Of a stretch of DNA of 64,000 nt, positions 8,003 to 15,060 are shown one piece after another. This stretch comes from Oceanobacillus iheyensis HTE831 (lineage in GTDB: Bacteria; Bacillota; Bacilli; Bacillales; Amphibacillaceae). The notes beneath the pieces are model-generated. The model was not told the DNA's origin. It worked only from the letters and a program-made list of their open reading frames with translations, and made no database searches. Within the stretch, counting starts at the first letter, position 1. Every line of letters begins with the position of its first letter. The position numbers were made by a program, and so were the translations under genes. The DNA lies in NCBI RefSeq assembly GCF_000011245.1, contig NC_004193.1, positions 1,342,501-1,406,500 on the forward strand. Direction: 5' to 3'.

Positions 8003-9103
8003 ATGAAGAAAAAAGTTGGTATTGTATTTGGAGGTAAGTCAGCAGAACATGAGGTTTCACTGCAGTCTGCTAAAAACATTGTAGATGCAATCGACTCAGA
8101 TAAATACGACGTATACTTATTAGGAATTGATAAGCAAGGGAATTGGCATGTCAATGATCGATCGCATTACTTGATAAATGAAGAGGATCCGAAATTAATT
8201 TCATTAAACAAAACAAATGAAGGAATTGCTGTTATTCCTGGAGCAGAAAAAAACCAGATCGTTACTTCGAATTCAACTAAATCTCTTGATCAGTTAGATG
8301 TAATTTTTCCAATTGTTCATGGGACGCTCGGAGAAGATGGAAGCTTACAAGGGATGCTTCGAATGGCAAACATTCCATTTGTCGGATCTAGTGTATTGGG
8401 CTCTGCTATTAGCATGGATAAAGACATTGCCAAACGTCTATTGAAAGACGCTGGATTAAAAGTAGCAAAAGGATATGCTTATCGAAGTGTGGACAAGGAA
8501 AGCATTCATTTTGATAGTCTTAAAGAAGAATTAGGATTACCTATGTTTATTAAACCAGCAAACCAGGGTTCGTCGGTTGGTGTTCACAAAGTAGAAAACG
8601 AAGAACAATTTTATTCGGCTATTAAGGATGCATTTCAATTTGATCATAAATTACTCGTTGAAGAAGCAATTGTAGGAAGGGAAATTGAATGTGCTGTTCT
8701 GGGAAATGAAAAACCAGCTGCATCTGTTCCTGGAGAAATTTTACCGACGGGAGATTTTTACTCCTATGAAGCGAAATATATTGATGAAACGGGGGCAGTA
8801 CTTCAAATTCCTGCTAAACTAGAAGAACCTGTAGTAGACAGTATACAAGATATTGCTTTACAAGCTTTTAAGGCATTGAATTGTGAAGGTCTGGCAAGAG
8901 TTGATGTGTTTTTAACGGATGACAACGAAATTGTAATCAATGAAATAAATACACTTCCAGGTTTTACAAAAATAAGCATGTATCCAAAATTATGGGAAGA
9001 AAGCGGAGTATCTTATCGTGAATTAATCGAGAATTTAATAGAACTTGCTATAGAGAGAAATCAACGTGACCAACAATTAAAGAGTTCTAGAAGTGATGGA
9101 TAG
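8003..9103 (+). CDS. ddl: D-alanine--D-alanine ligase
   Basis: An ATP-grasp enzyme that joins two D-alanines for peptidoglycan precursors, in the cytoplasm. At 366 aa it has the family length. Visible hallmarks are KKVGIVFGGKSAEHEVS at the N-terminus, PIVHGTLGEDGSLQG, the SVLGSAISMDKD segment, FIKPANQGSSVGV (ATP-binding), EEAIVGREIECAVLG, and the metal/D-Ala site RVDVFLTDDNEIVINEINTLPGFT. I chose ATG 8003 because GGAGAGG lies 6-12 bases upstream; an in-frame ATG 24 bases earlier has no ribosome site. The murF gene that often follows in Bacillus is absent; a small membrane protein follows instead. Confidence 0.95.
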   Translation: MKKKVGIVFGGKSAEHEVSLQSAKNIVDAIDSDKYDVYLLGIDKQGNWHVNDRSHYLINEEDPKLISLNKTNEGIAVIPGAEKNQIVTSNSTKSLDQLDVIFPIVHGTLGEDGSLQGMLRMANIPFVGSSVLGSAISMDKDIAKRLLKDAGLKVAKGYAYRSVDKESIHFDSLKEELGLPMFIKPANQGSSVGVHKVENEEQFYSAIKDAFQFDHKLLVEEAIVGREIECAVLGNEKPAASVPGEILPTGDFYSYEAKYIDETGAVLQIPAKLEEPVVDSIQDIALQAFKALNCEGLARVDVFLTDDNEIVINEINTLPGFTKISMYPKLWEESGVSYRELIENLIELAIERNQRDQQLKSSRSDG

Positions 9104-9196
9104 GGGCTAATTACTTAGTCCCTTTTTAATGCTAGATTAGTATATAGTTTTGCTTTAATATAGGTATTAACGTTTAAAGAATTGAGGGAGTTTGGA

Positions 9197-9658
9197 ATGA
9201 ATGAAAAAACAAGTATAAAAGAAAAGATAATTAAATATGTGGTAATAAATTTACCCTCTATCTCTTTACATTTCCTTATTTTAATTTTAGCTTCTTTAAC
9301 GATGGATCTCAGCTTTGAGAGTAGTCAAGCGGCTCAGACATTATTTATACTAATGTTGCTTTATGTTCTAGGAGGATTCGTACTAAAAGTTCAACCAACG
9401 CTACTACATAATCTTTTGTCAGTTTCACTTATATTAATCTATAATGTAGTTTTATACTTAGGTCCTATTTTGTTTAGTTCTTTAGAGCAATCAGCTTGGA
9501 ATGTATGGTTAATCATGAACAGTATACCTTTTATTTATTTAGCATTTTTACATGAACAGCTAATTTTAGTCGCCATTGTGATTCCTTCTATATTCTTATT
9601 TATAGGATTATCTTTAAAAACTATTTTTGTACGTAAAAGAAAGAAAAAGAAGAAGTAA
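9197..9658 (+). CDS. Small integral membrane protein, unknown function
   Basis: This 153-residue protein has four hydrophobic segments (about residues 18-37, 45-65, 72-92 and 99-140) and a very basic tail of Lys and Arg (RKRKKKKK). I do not recognise a family. Start ATG 9197 is preceded by GAGGGAG; an in-frame TTG at 9182 overlaps that box and is unlikely. It stands alone between ddl and a hairpin terminator. The positive tail predicts a cytosolic C-terminus. Confidence 0.65.
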   Translation: MNEKTSIKEKIIKYVVINLPSISLHFLILILASLTMDLSFESSQAAQTLFILMLLYVLGGFVLKVQPTLLHNLLSVSLILIYNVVLYLGPILFSSLEQSAWNVWLIMNSIPFIYLAFLHEQLILVAIVIPSIFLFIGLSLKTIFVRKRKKKKK

Positions 9659-9671
9659 GGTAATAGAATAT

Positions 9672-9756
9672 AAAAATAGCATTGTAGTATAAAAATAGGA
9701 TGCTTTTTCCGTTAGTGTTAATTTCTCCTATTTCAATTACTCAATGCTATTTTTTT
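9672..9756 (+). terminator. Long imperfect hairpin terminator
   Basis: AAAAATAGCATTG at 9672 pairs with CAATGCTATTTTT at 9742, with an inner AATAGGA/TCCTATT pair. A T-run closes the right arm and the complementary A-run opens the left, so it could stop transcription from either side (membrane protein gene on +, RRNPP-like regulator on -). Confidence 0.6.
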
Positions 9757-9765
9757 ACTTCAAAA

Positions 9766-9860
9766 AGAGTTGGAGACAAGTGATAGTCTCCTTACATAAC
9801 TTATGATAATTCTAGCTATCATCCGTCATTTAGAAAATACCGTTTGTTATGTCTAATCTT
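9766..9860. repeat. Degenerate copy of the palindromic intergenic repeat
   Basis: The left end GAGTTGGAGACAAG and the right side (ATCATCCGTCATTT then TTATGTCTAATCTT) follow, base for base with several changes, the outer arms of the element at 1873-2153. The centre is missing. The inverted pairing is weak, so this looks like a decayed, internally deleted copy. Confidence 0.4.
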
Positions 9861-9892
9861 CTTTTACTTCTTAATTTCTCTATTGAGTATTC

Positions 9893-11173
9893 TCAAATTG
9901 GTAAGTAATTATCTGTTTTTAAGGATTTTTGATAATAATAAGCAGCTAACTGAAATTGTTCATGATAATAATAAGCATCTGCTAATTGTCGTAGGTATAG
10001 TTGTAATTCATTATATGAGGACCTTTCCTCGAAATAAGGGATGATATCTTTCTTTATAAAAGATTCAAGTGCAAAGGGATTTGTCTGGTTAATCCGATGC
10101 TCTAACATTTTGATATCAAGTGTTAATTTATTAATGTCATTTCCGTAACATTCTTGTACGGTAATTAATACTTGATCTAGCCATTTACGAACCTCAGCAT
10201 GGCTATTCTGATAGTAATAGACTTTAATAATTTTGAGTATAAGTCCAATTTTTTGTTCCATAGTACAATGGATACAAAGTTCATAGCTTTTTAATAAGTA
10301 ACTAATACCTGCTTGATAATGTTGTTGATCAACTTCGATGGAACCATAGCTTTCATTACATTTAGCGAGTAGAGTGGGGCAATTGATTTTACTGGCAATA
10401 TCCTCAGCAATTTCGGTACATTTCCATGCTTGAGTATAATCATGTATTTGCCTAAAATATTTGGAAAATAATAAATGAGATTCGGAACATTCCTCTAATA
10501 AATAACGGCTACGAAATAGATTTAATGCTTTTTTATTGTATTGATAAACGTTGTGCAAATCATTTGAAGCAGAAGCTGCTGAAGCCAAACGATAGTATAA
10601 ATCTGTTTGCTCTTTTTGTTCGTGAAGGACGAATTCATCTATATGCTTTTCTGCTTTTAAAAATAATTGTAAAGCACGACGGTGATATTCTTGTGCATTC
10701 CAAAAAATTCCTGAGTATTTATACCAATAGTATAATTCCATTTTATTAAATTTTTTGGATTGCATGTTTAGATGCTGATGTTGTTGCATTGCTTGATTCA
10801 GGTCGTGTAATAACAAGAAGTACCTGAATTTGTGTAATTCAATGGGAATATCAATTGTAGAATTAGTGATTTCAAGTATTTGTTTAATACTATTTTCGTA
10901 TATATTAACTGCACTATCTACGTCTTCTTCAAGTAAATAACCAATCCATTTTTCAACTAACTTATCGTATTTATCCTTACTTTGGTGCATTAATTCCACT
11001 GGTATATCTAACCGTTGGCTAAGGAGTTCAGCTATGTCCCCAGGAGGTATTTGATTGCCGTTTTCGATCTTAGACAAATATGAAACGGAAATCAGTCCAT
11101 CTGCAAGGTCTGCTTGGGTCATATTAGCTTTTAATCGATAGTGCTTTATAATCTGCCCAATTTTAGTATCCAA
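9893..11173 (-). CDS. RRNPP-like regulator: XRE helix-turn-helix plus TPR repeats
   Basis: This 426-residue protein has an N-terminal XRE helix-turn-helix (residues 1-62: IIKHYRLKANMTQADLADG, then SVSYLSKIENG). The rest is all helical, with tetratricopeptide character (for example QLAAYYYQKSLKT at the end). This is the PlcR/Rgg/NprR-like architecture, in which TPRs usually bind an exported peptide and switch DNA binding. No candidate signal-peptide gene is visible next to it, so its ligand is unknown. Some such proteins respond to other cues. The start has an excellent RBS (AGGAGGTG). It is transcribed divergently from the ABC1-kinase gene, which may be a target. Confidence 0.85.
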   Translation of the reverse strand: MDTKIGQIIKHYRLKANMTQADLADGLISVSYLSKIENGNQIPPGDIAELLSQRLDIPVELMHQSKDKYDKLVEKWIGYLLEEDVDSAVNIYENSIKQILEITNSTIDIPIELHKFRYFLLLHDLNQAMQQHQHLNMQSKKFNKMELYYWYKYSGIFWNAQEYHRRALQLFLKAEKHIDEFVLHEQKEQTDLYYRLASAASASNDLHNVYQYNKKALNLFRSRYLLEECSESHLLFSKYFRQIHDYTQAWKCTEIAEDIASKINCPTLLAKCNESYGSIEVDQQHYQAGISYLLKSYELCIHCTMEQKIGLILKIIKVYYYQNSHAEVRKWLDQVLITVQECYGNDINKLTLDIKMLEHRINQTNPFALESFIKKDIIPYFEERSSYNELQLYLRQLADAYYYHEQFQLAAYYYQKSLKTDNYLPI

Positions 11174-11403
11174 ATTTTAACACCTCCTGTTTTTATTATA
11201 TAAGGGATGCCGTTGAAATACTAACATAGAGTATAATTTATTGACGTAAAATATATAAAAATACTTAATTCTTACAGGAAATAGAACAAGATGAAGGTAT
11301 TTTTATTAAATAATATATATAATAGAGGAAAGATTTGTTATGAAATAGTAATAATGGGGTATAGAATAAGAATGAATAAATTGTTAGCTAGGGAGGGTTT
11401 GCT

Positions 11404-13083
11404 ATTTTTAAAAGAAGAATACGTCATATGCAAAGATATAGAGAAATTGTTGTCGCCTTTTCTAGAAATGGGTTCGGATATATTGTAAAAGAGTTAGGAT
11501 TGCATAAAATTTCCTCCCTACCAAAGCGATTGTTTGAGCAAGGAGATAGAGAAGTACATAATAAAACAACTGGTGAAAGAATTCGGTTATTTTTAGAGGA
11601 ATTAGGACCTACATTTATCAAACTTGGACAAATAGCAAGTACAAGACAGGATTTAATACCAAAAGATATTATTGAAGAATTAGAAAAACTACAGGATCAA
11701 GTTGCACCGTTTTCTTTTTCTGATGTAAAAGAAATAATAGACAAGGAATTACAAGAACCTATAGATGTTGTTTTCGAATCCTTTGATGAAGATCCAATTG
11801 CAGCAGCTTCTATCGGTCAAGTTCATTATGGAGTTCTTCGGACAGGACAAGAAGTAGCTGTAAAAATACAACGACCAAATTTAGAAGAAAAAGTACATAC
11901 TGATTTAGAAATATTAATGAATATAGCAAAGCTAGCCGAGTCAAGGCTTGATTGGGCAAAAAAGTATCAGTTATGCGCTATTATAAAAGAATTTTCCAAT
12001 TCATTAACTGCTGAATTAGACTATACGTTAGAAGGAAGAAATGCACATCGGATTGCACAACAATTTAAAAAACATGATGATGTAGTCGTGCCAAATGTTT
12101 ATTGGGATCTTACAACAGAAAAAGTTCTAACGATGGAGTATATAAAAGGGATTAAATTAGATGAGAATACGAAGCTTGTTCGTGAAGGGTATAATCCAAA
12201 ATTAATTGCAGAAAAATTAATTCAAAAACAATTTCAGCAAATCTTAATAGATGGTTTTTTTCATGCAGATCCGCATCCCGGTAATGTAATGGTCTTACCT
12301 AATCATAAAATTCTTTTTATGGACTTTGGTATGGTTGGGAGATTAACCGCTACAATGAAAGACCATTTATCCTCGCTCATCGTAGCTATCATGAGACAAA
12401 ATACAAAATCAATAATTAAAGCAATTTATAGAATGGGAATCGTATCAGAGGGTGTTGATGCGGACTATATGTATGCAGATATTGATGATTTGAGAGACAA
12501 GTACTATGATATTCCATTCAGCCAAGTGAGTATTGGAGAAGCAATTAATGATTTATTCCGAGTAGCAACCACTCATGGAATAAGAATTCCAACTGACTTA
12601 TCTTTAGTCGGAAAATCATTATTAACGCTTGAAGGTACTGTAGAAAGATTAGATCCTGATATTAGCATTGTAAAAATTGCAGAGCCTTTCGGGAAAAGAT
12701 TATTAAGAGAAAAATATCAGCCCAAAAAAGTTGCTGATGAAGTATACCAACAAGCGGAAGATTACAAAGATTTAATATTGGACTTTCCTGATCATATTAA
12801 TCATTTATACAAGGTTATTCGAAGAGGAAAATTACCTTTAGAAATATCTGTTTCTCGAGTAGAAGCTTTTTTGAAAAAACTCGATCGAATCAGTAATCGC
12901 CTTTCATTTAGTATTGTATTGCTTGCATTCAGTATTATTATGGTAGGATTAATTATTGGATCTGCTCTAGCAGGAGAATCTTCTTATTTGTGGAGCTTGC
13001 CAGTAATTGAAATTGGTTTTGTCGTTGCGATAGGTATGTTCCTATGGCTACTTTATTCTATCTTTCGTTCAGGAAGGTTTTAA
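11404..13083 (+). CDS. UbiB/AarF/ABC1 family atypical kinase, probable ATT start
   Basis: A membrane-associated atypical kinase/ATPase of the ABC1 family; in Bacillus its exact role is unsettled, linked elsewhere to quinone or lipid metabolism. Family marks are FIKLGQIASTR (KxGQ), AAASIGQVH (Ala-rich loop), VAVKIQRP (ATP Lys), FHADPHPGN, and MDFGMVG (metal Asp). Two C-terminal membrane helices occupy about the last 60 residues. The first ATG is at 11428, but it has no ribosome site and leaves out the FKRRIRH stretch typical of homologues. The frame opens only at 11392, and the single well-placed codon after GGGAGGG (11391-11397) is ATT 11404. The product would be 559 aa from ATT or 551 from ATG. 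Confidence 0.85.
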   Translation: MFKRRIRHMQRYREIVVAFSRNGFGYIVKELGLHKISSLPKRLFEQGDREVHNKTTGERIRLFLEELGPTFIKLGQIASTRQDLIPKDIIEELEKLQDQVAPFSFSDVKEIIDKELQEPIDVVFESFDEDPIAAASIGQVHYGVLRTGQEVAVKIQRPNLEEKVHTDLEILMNIAKLAESRLDWAKKYQLCAIIKEFSNSLTAELDYTLEGRNAHRIAQQFKKHDDVVVPNVYWDLTTEKVLTMEYIKGIKLDENTKLVREGYNPKLIAEKLIQKQFQQILIDGFFHADPHPGNVMVLPNHKILFMDFGMVGRLTATMKDHLSSLIVAIMRQNTKSIIKAIYRMGIVSEGVDADYMYADIDDLRDKYYDIPFSQVSIGEAINDLFRVATTHGIRIPTDLSLVGKSLLTLEGTVERLDPDISIVKIAEPFGKRLLREKYQPKKVADEVYQQAEDYKDLILDFPDHINHLYKVIRRGKLPLEISVSRVEAFLKKLDRISNRLSFSIVLLAFSIIMVGLIIGSALAGESSYLWSLPVIEIGFVVAIGMFLWLLYSIFRSGRF

Positions 13084-13096
13084 GTGCATGAATAAT

Positions 13097-13135
13097 AAAA
13101 ATCGCAGTCATCATTGGTTGATGACTGCGATTTTT
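13097..13135 (+). terminator. Strong bidirectional terminator
   Basis: AAAAATCGCAGTCATCA pairs with TGATGACTGCGATTTTT around a short TTGGT loop, a 17-bp perfect stem with a T-run on both strands. It separates the ABC1-kinase gene (+) from guaC (-). Confidence 0.9.
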
Positions 13136-13156
13136 ATTTGTTCTGTTCTGTAATCA

Positions 13157-14140
13157 TTAAAATACTTTATCTCCATTAAAGATTGAATTCTTAACAACTA
13201 CGTAATCTACATTGCGTATCGCATCAAGTTGTTTTCCACCAGCATAAGAGATGGAAGATTGAAGGTCTTGTTCCATTTCAGTTAATGTATCTTGAAGAGG
13301 GCCTTTATGCTCTACATACATTTTCTTACCTTCTACATTCTTCTTTTCACCTTTTTGAAATTCGGATGCCGAACCAAAGTATTCTTTAATTTTTTTACCA
13401 TCTTGTTCGATTGTTTCTCCAGGCGATTCCTCATGACCAGCAAACAGTGAGCCTATCATTACCATGGATGCTCCAAAACGAATTGATTTTGCAATGTCTC
13501 CATGAGTACGAATCCCACCATCTGCAATAATAGGTTTACTAGCAGCTTTTGCACACCAACGTAATGCAGCTAACTGCCATCCACCAGTTCCAAAACCAGT
13601 TTTGATTTTTGTAATACAAACTTTACCAGGACCAATCCCAACTTTTGTAGCATCGGCACCTGCATTTTCTAATTCACGAACAGCTTCTGGTGTCCCTACA
13701 TTTCCAGCGATAACAAAAGAACTAGGTAGGTTGTTTTTGATATGTTTGATCATTTTTATTACAGCATCTGAATGGCCATGGGCGATATCGATTGTAATAT
13801 AATCTGGAATCAATTGTTTAGCTGCTAAATCTTCAATAAATGTGTATTCTTCTTCTTTAACACCTACACTAATAGAGGTGAATAAATTATATTCTTGCAT
13901 GTCTTGAATAAAATCGATTCTTTTTTCAGGTTCAAAACGATGCATTATATAAAAGTAGTTTTTCTCTGCTAAATATTTAGCAATCTTTTCATCAATAATT
14001 GTTTGCATATTAGCAGGTACTACAGGTAACTTAAAAGTTCTATTTCCAAGAGTAACTGACGTATCACATTCTGATCTACTGTTTACCACACATTTTGCGG
14101 GTATTAGCTGAATATCTTCATAATCGAATACATTTTCCAT
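13157..14140 (-). CDS. guaC: GMP reductase
   Basis: It reduces GMP to IMP with NADPH, recycling guanine nucleotides, in the cytoplasm. The 327-aa protein has the IMPDH/GMPR barrel without CBS domains. Hallmarks are [14 protein letters not shown] at the N-terminus, VVPANMQT, the [12 protein letters not shown] segment, and the catalytic loop [12 protein letters not shown] with Cys175, then [11 protein letters not shown] and [14 protein letters not shown] chose ATG 14140 because TAGGAGTGG is correctly spaced for it and homologues begin MENVFDYED; a GTG nine bases earlier overlaps the ribosome site. It is a single-gene unit with a candidate purine-repressor box at its promoter. Confidence 0.95.
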   Translation of the reverse strand: MENVFDYEDIQLIPAKCVVNSRSECDTSVTLGNRTFKLPVVPANMQTIIDEKIAKYLAEKNYFYIMHRFEPEKRIDFIQDMQEYNLFTSISVGVKEEEYTFIEDLAAKQLIPDYITIDIAHGHSDAVIKMIKHIKNNLPSSFVIAGNVGTPEAVRELENAGADATKVGIGPGKVCITKIKTGFGTGGWQLAALRWCAKAASKPIIADGGIRTHGDIAKSIRFGASMVMIGSLFAGHEESPGETIEQDGKKIKEYFGSASEFQKGEKKNVEGKKMYVEHKGPLQDTLTEMEQDLQSSISYAGGKQLDAIRNVDYVVVKNSIFNGDKVF

Positions 14141-14183
14141 TATATCCACTCCTAAATACGGATAATTTTAATAGTTCATTTAA

Positions 14184-14230
14184 AAAACGTTCGCCTTTTG
14201 TAATTTAACGTATTTATATAGAAATGTCAA
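14184..14230 (-). promoter_or_regulatory. guaC promoter with candidate PurR box
   Basis: On the minus strand, TTGACA (14225-14230) and TAAATT (14202-14207) are 17 bases apart, a sigma-A promoter. At the predicted transcription start lies AAAAGGCGAACGTTTT (14183-14198). It contains the CGAAC core of Bacillus PurBoxes flanked by A/T bases. guaC belongs to the PurR regulon in B. subtilis (known). Only one arm is evident; PurR usually uses two. Confidence 0.45.
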
Positions 14231-14462
14231 TAATTCTTGAGGTTGGAAAGAAAATTGAGTAATTTTTTTGAAAATATAGGTTTCATTTATTTTTGGTGTG
14301 GGTAAATATTCACCAAGTAATAAATTTCCATTGTATGAAAATAGTTCCTTAGAAGGATAAGAAAAGGGGTGTCTTTTTTACCGGTATACTTTAAATTTTA
14401 AATAATTCTCCATGATTATTTGGGACTTATCACTCAATTTTTGGAAAACTTTAGATAGTTCG

Positions 14463-14491
14463 TTGACATTAAAATCGCGTTTCTTTAGGAT
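14463..14491 (+). promoter_or_regulatory. Candidate promoter of the type VII secretion operon
   Basis: A consensus TTGACA (14463-14468) is followed after 17 bases by TAGGAT (14486-14491). This is about 80 bp before the WXG100 gene, at the only sensible place for the operon promoter. The rest of the gap 14231-14462 is AT-rich with no gene. Confidence 0.55.
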
Positions 14492-14570
14492 TTACTTGAG
14501 AAGGTAACATGAACATATCTACAACTGCGAGAACCTTCGCAAAAAAATATTTTTTGAGGAGATGAGCAAA

Positions 14571-14867
14571 ATGGCAGGACAAATTCGTATGAGTCCAGAG
14601 CAATTACAAGCTAAGGCAAAAAGGTACGGTCAAAGCTCTCAAACAATTGACCAAGTACTTAGAGATTTACAAGGTTTACAAGATGAGTTACGCGGAGAAT
14701 GGGAAGGTCGTGCTTTTGAGAAGTTTGATATGCAATTCCAAGAACTTAAGCCAAAAGTTCAAGACTTCTCACAACTTATGTTAGACATTGAGAATCAACT
14801 AGTTAAAACTGCTGAAGCGGTTGCACAACAAGATGAGCAATTGTCTCAAAACTTTGGTTTAAGATAA
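14571..14867 (+). CDS. esxA: WXG100 protein, EsxA/YukE type VII secretion substrate
   Basis: This 98-residue helical hairpin protein has the WEG turn at residues 44-46 (GEWEG), with MAGQIRMSPEQLQ at the N-terminus as in YukE. It is a small secreted substrate and co-factor of the T7SSb channel, forming a homodimer in related species. I chose ATG 14571: GAGGAG lies 7-12 bases upstream, while an ATG at 14562 touches that box. No clear C-terminal YxxxD/E motif is visible; the C-terminus ends SQNFGLR. It is the first gene of the secretion operon and is set off from esaA by a 193-bp spacer with a hairpin, fitting higher expression of this protein. Confidence 0.93.
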   Translation: MAGQIRMSPEQLQAKAKRYGQSSQTIDQVLRDLQGLQDELRGEWEGRAFEKFDMQFQELKPKVQDFSQLMLDIENQLVKTAEAVAQQDEQLSQNFGLR

Positions 14868-14896
14868 GTTAGTAGATTAAGTGAAGGTTTTTGGGT

Positions 14897-14924
14897 GAGC
14901 TGCATGACAATGGTTATGTAGCTC
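14897..14924 (+). terminator. Hairpin between esxA and esaA, possible attenuator
   Basis: GAGCTGCAT (14897-14905) pairs with ATGTAGCTC (14916-14924), allowing one G-U pair, around a 10-base loop. No T-run follows, so it is more likely a partial stop or an mRNA-stabilising end for esxA than a full terminator. Confidence 0.4.
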
Positions 14925-15060
14925 GTCTAATGACTAGGACTATTTATGGCTGCTTTTGTAGGAGATTAGTAGCCTTTTCTTACACTTTTATATTGATTCT
15001 TTTGACGTGCTTGAAATGTACTATAAATAGATTAATAGTTTTAATCACCAGGAGTGAGAA

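Noticed and set aside
8003..9103. Vancomycin-resistance-type D-Ala-D-Lac ligase
   Set aside because: The gene stands alone without vanH/vanX neighbours, and its motifs are those of ordinary Ddl.
9844..10044. 66-residue plus-strand frame opposite the end of the RRNPP-like regulator gene
   Set aside because: Shadow of the regulator reading frame; no ribosome site and biased composition.
11291..11488. Possible 65-residue protein (+) upstream of and overlapping the ABC1-kinase gene
   Set aside because: It overlaps the well-supported kinase frame, lacks a good ribosome site and has no recognisable features.
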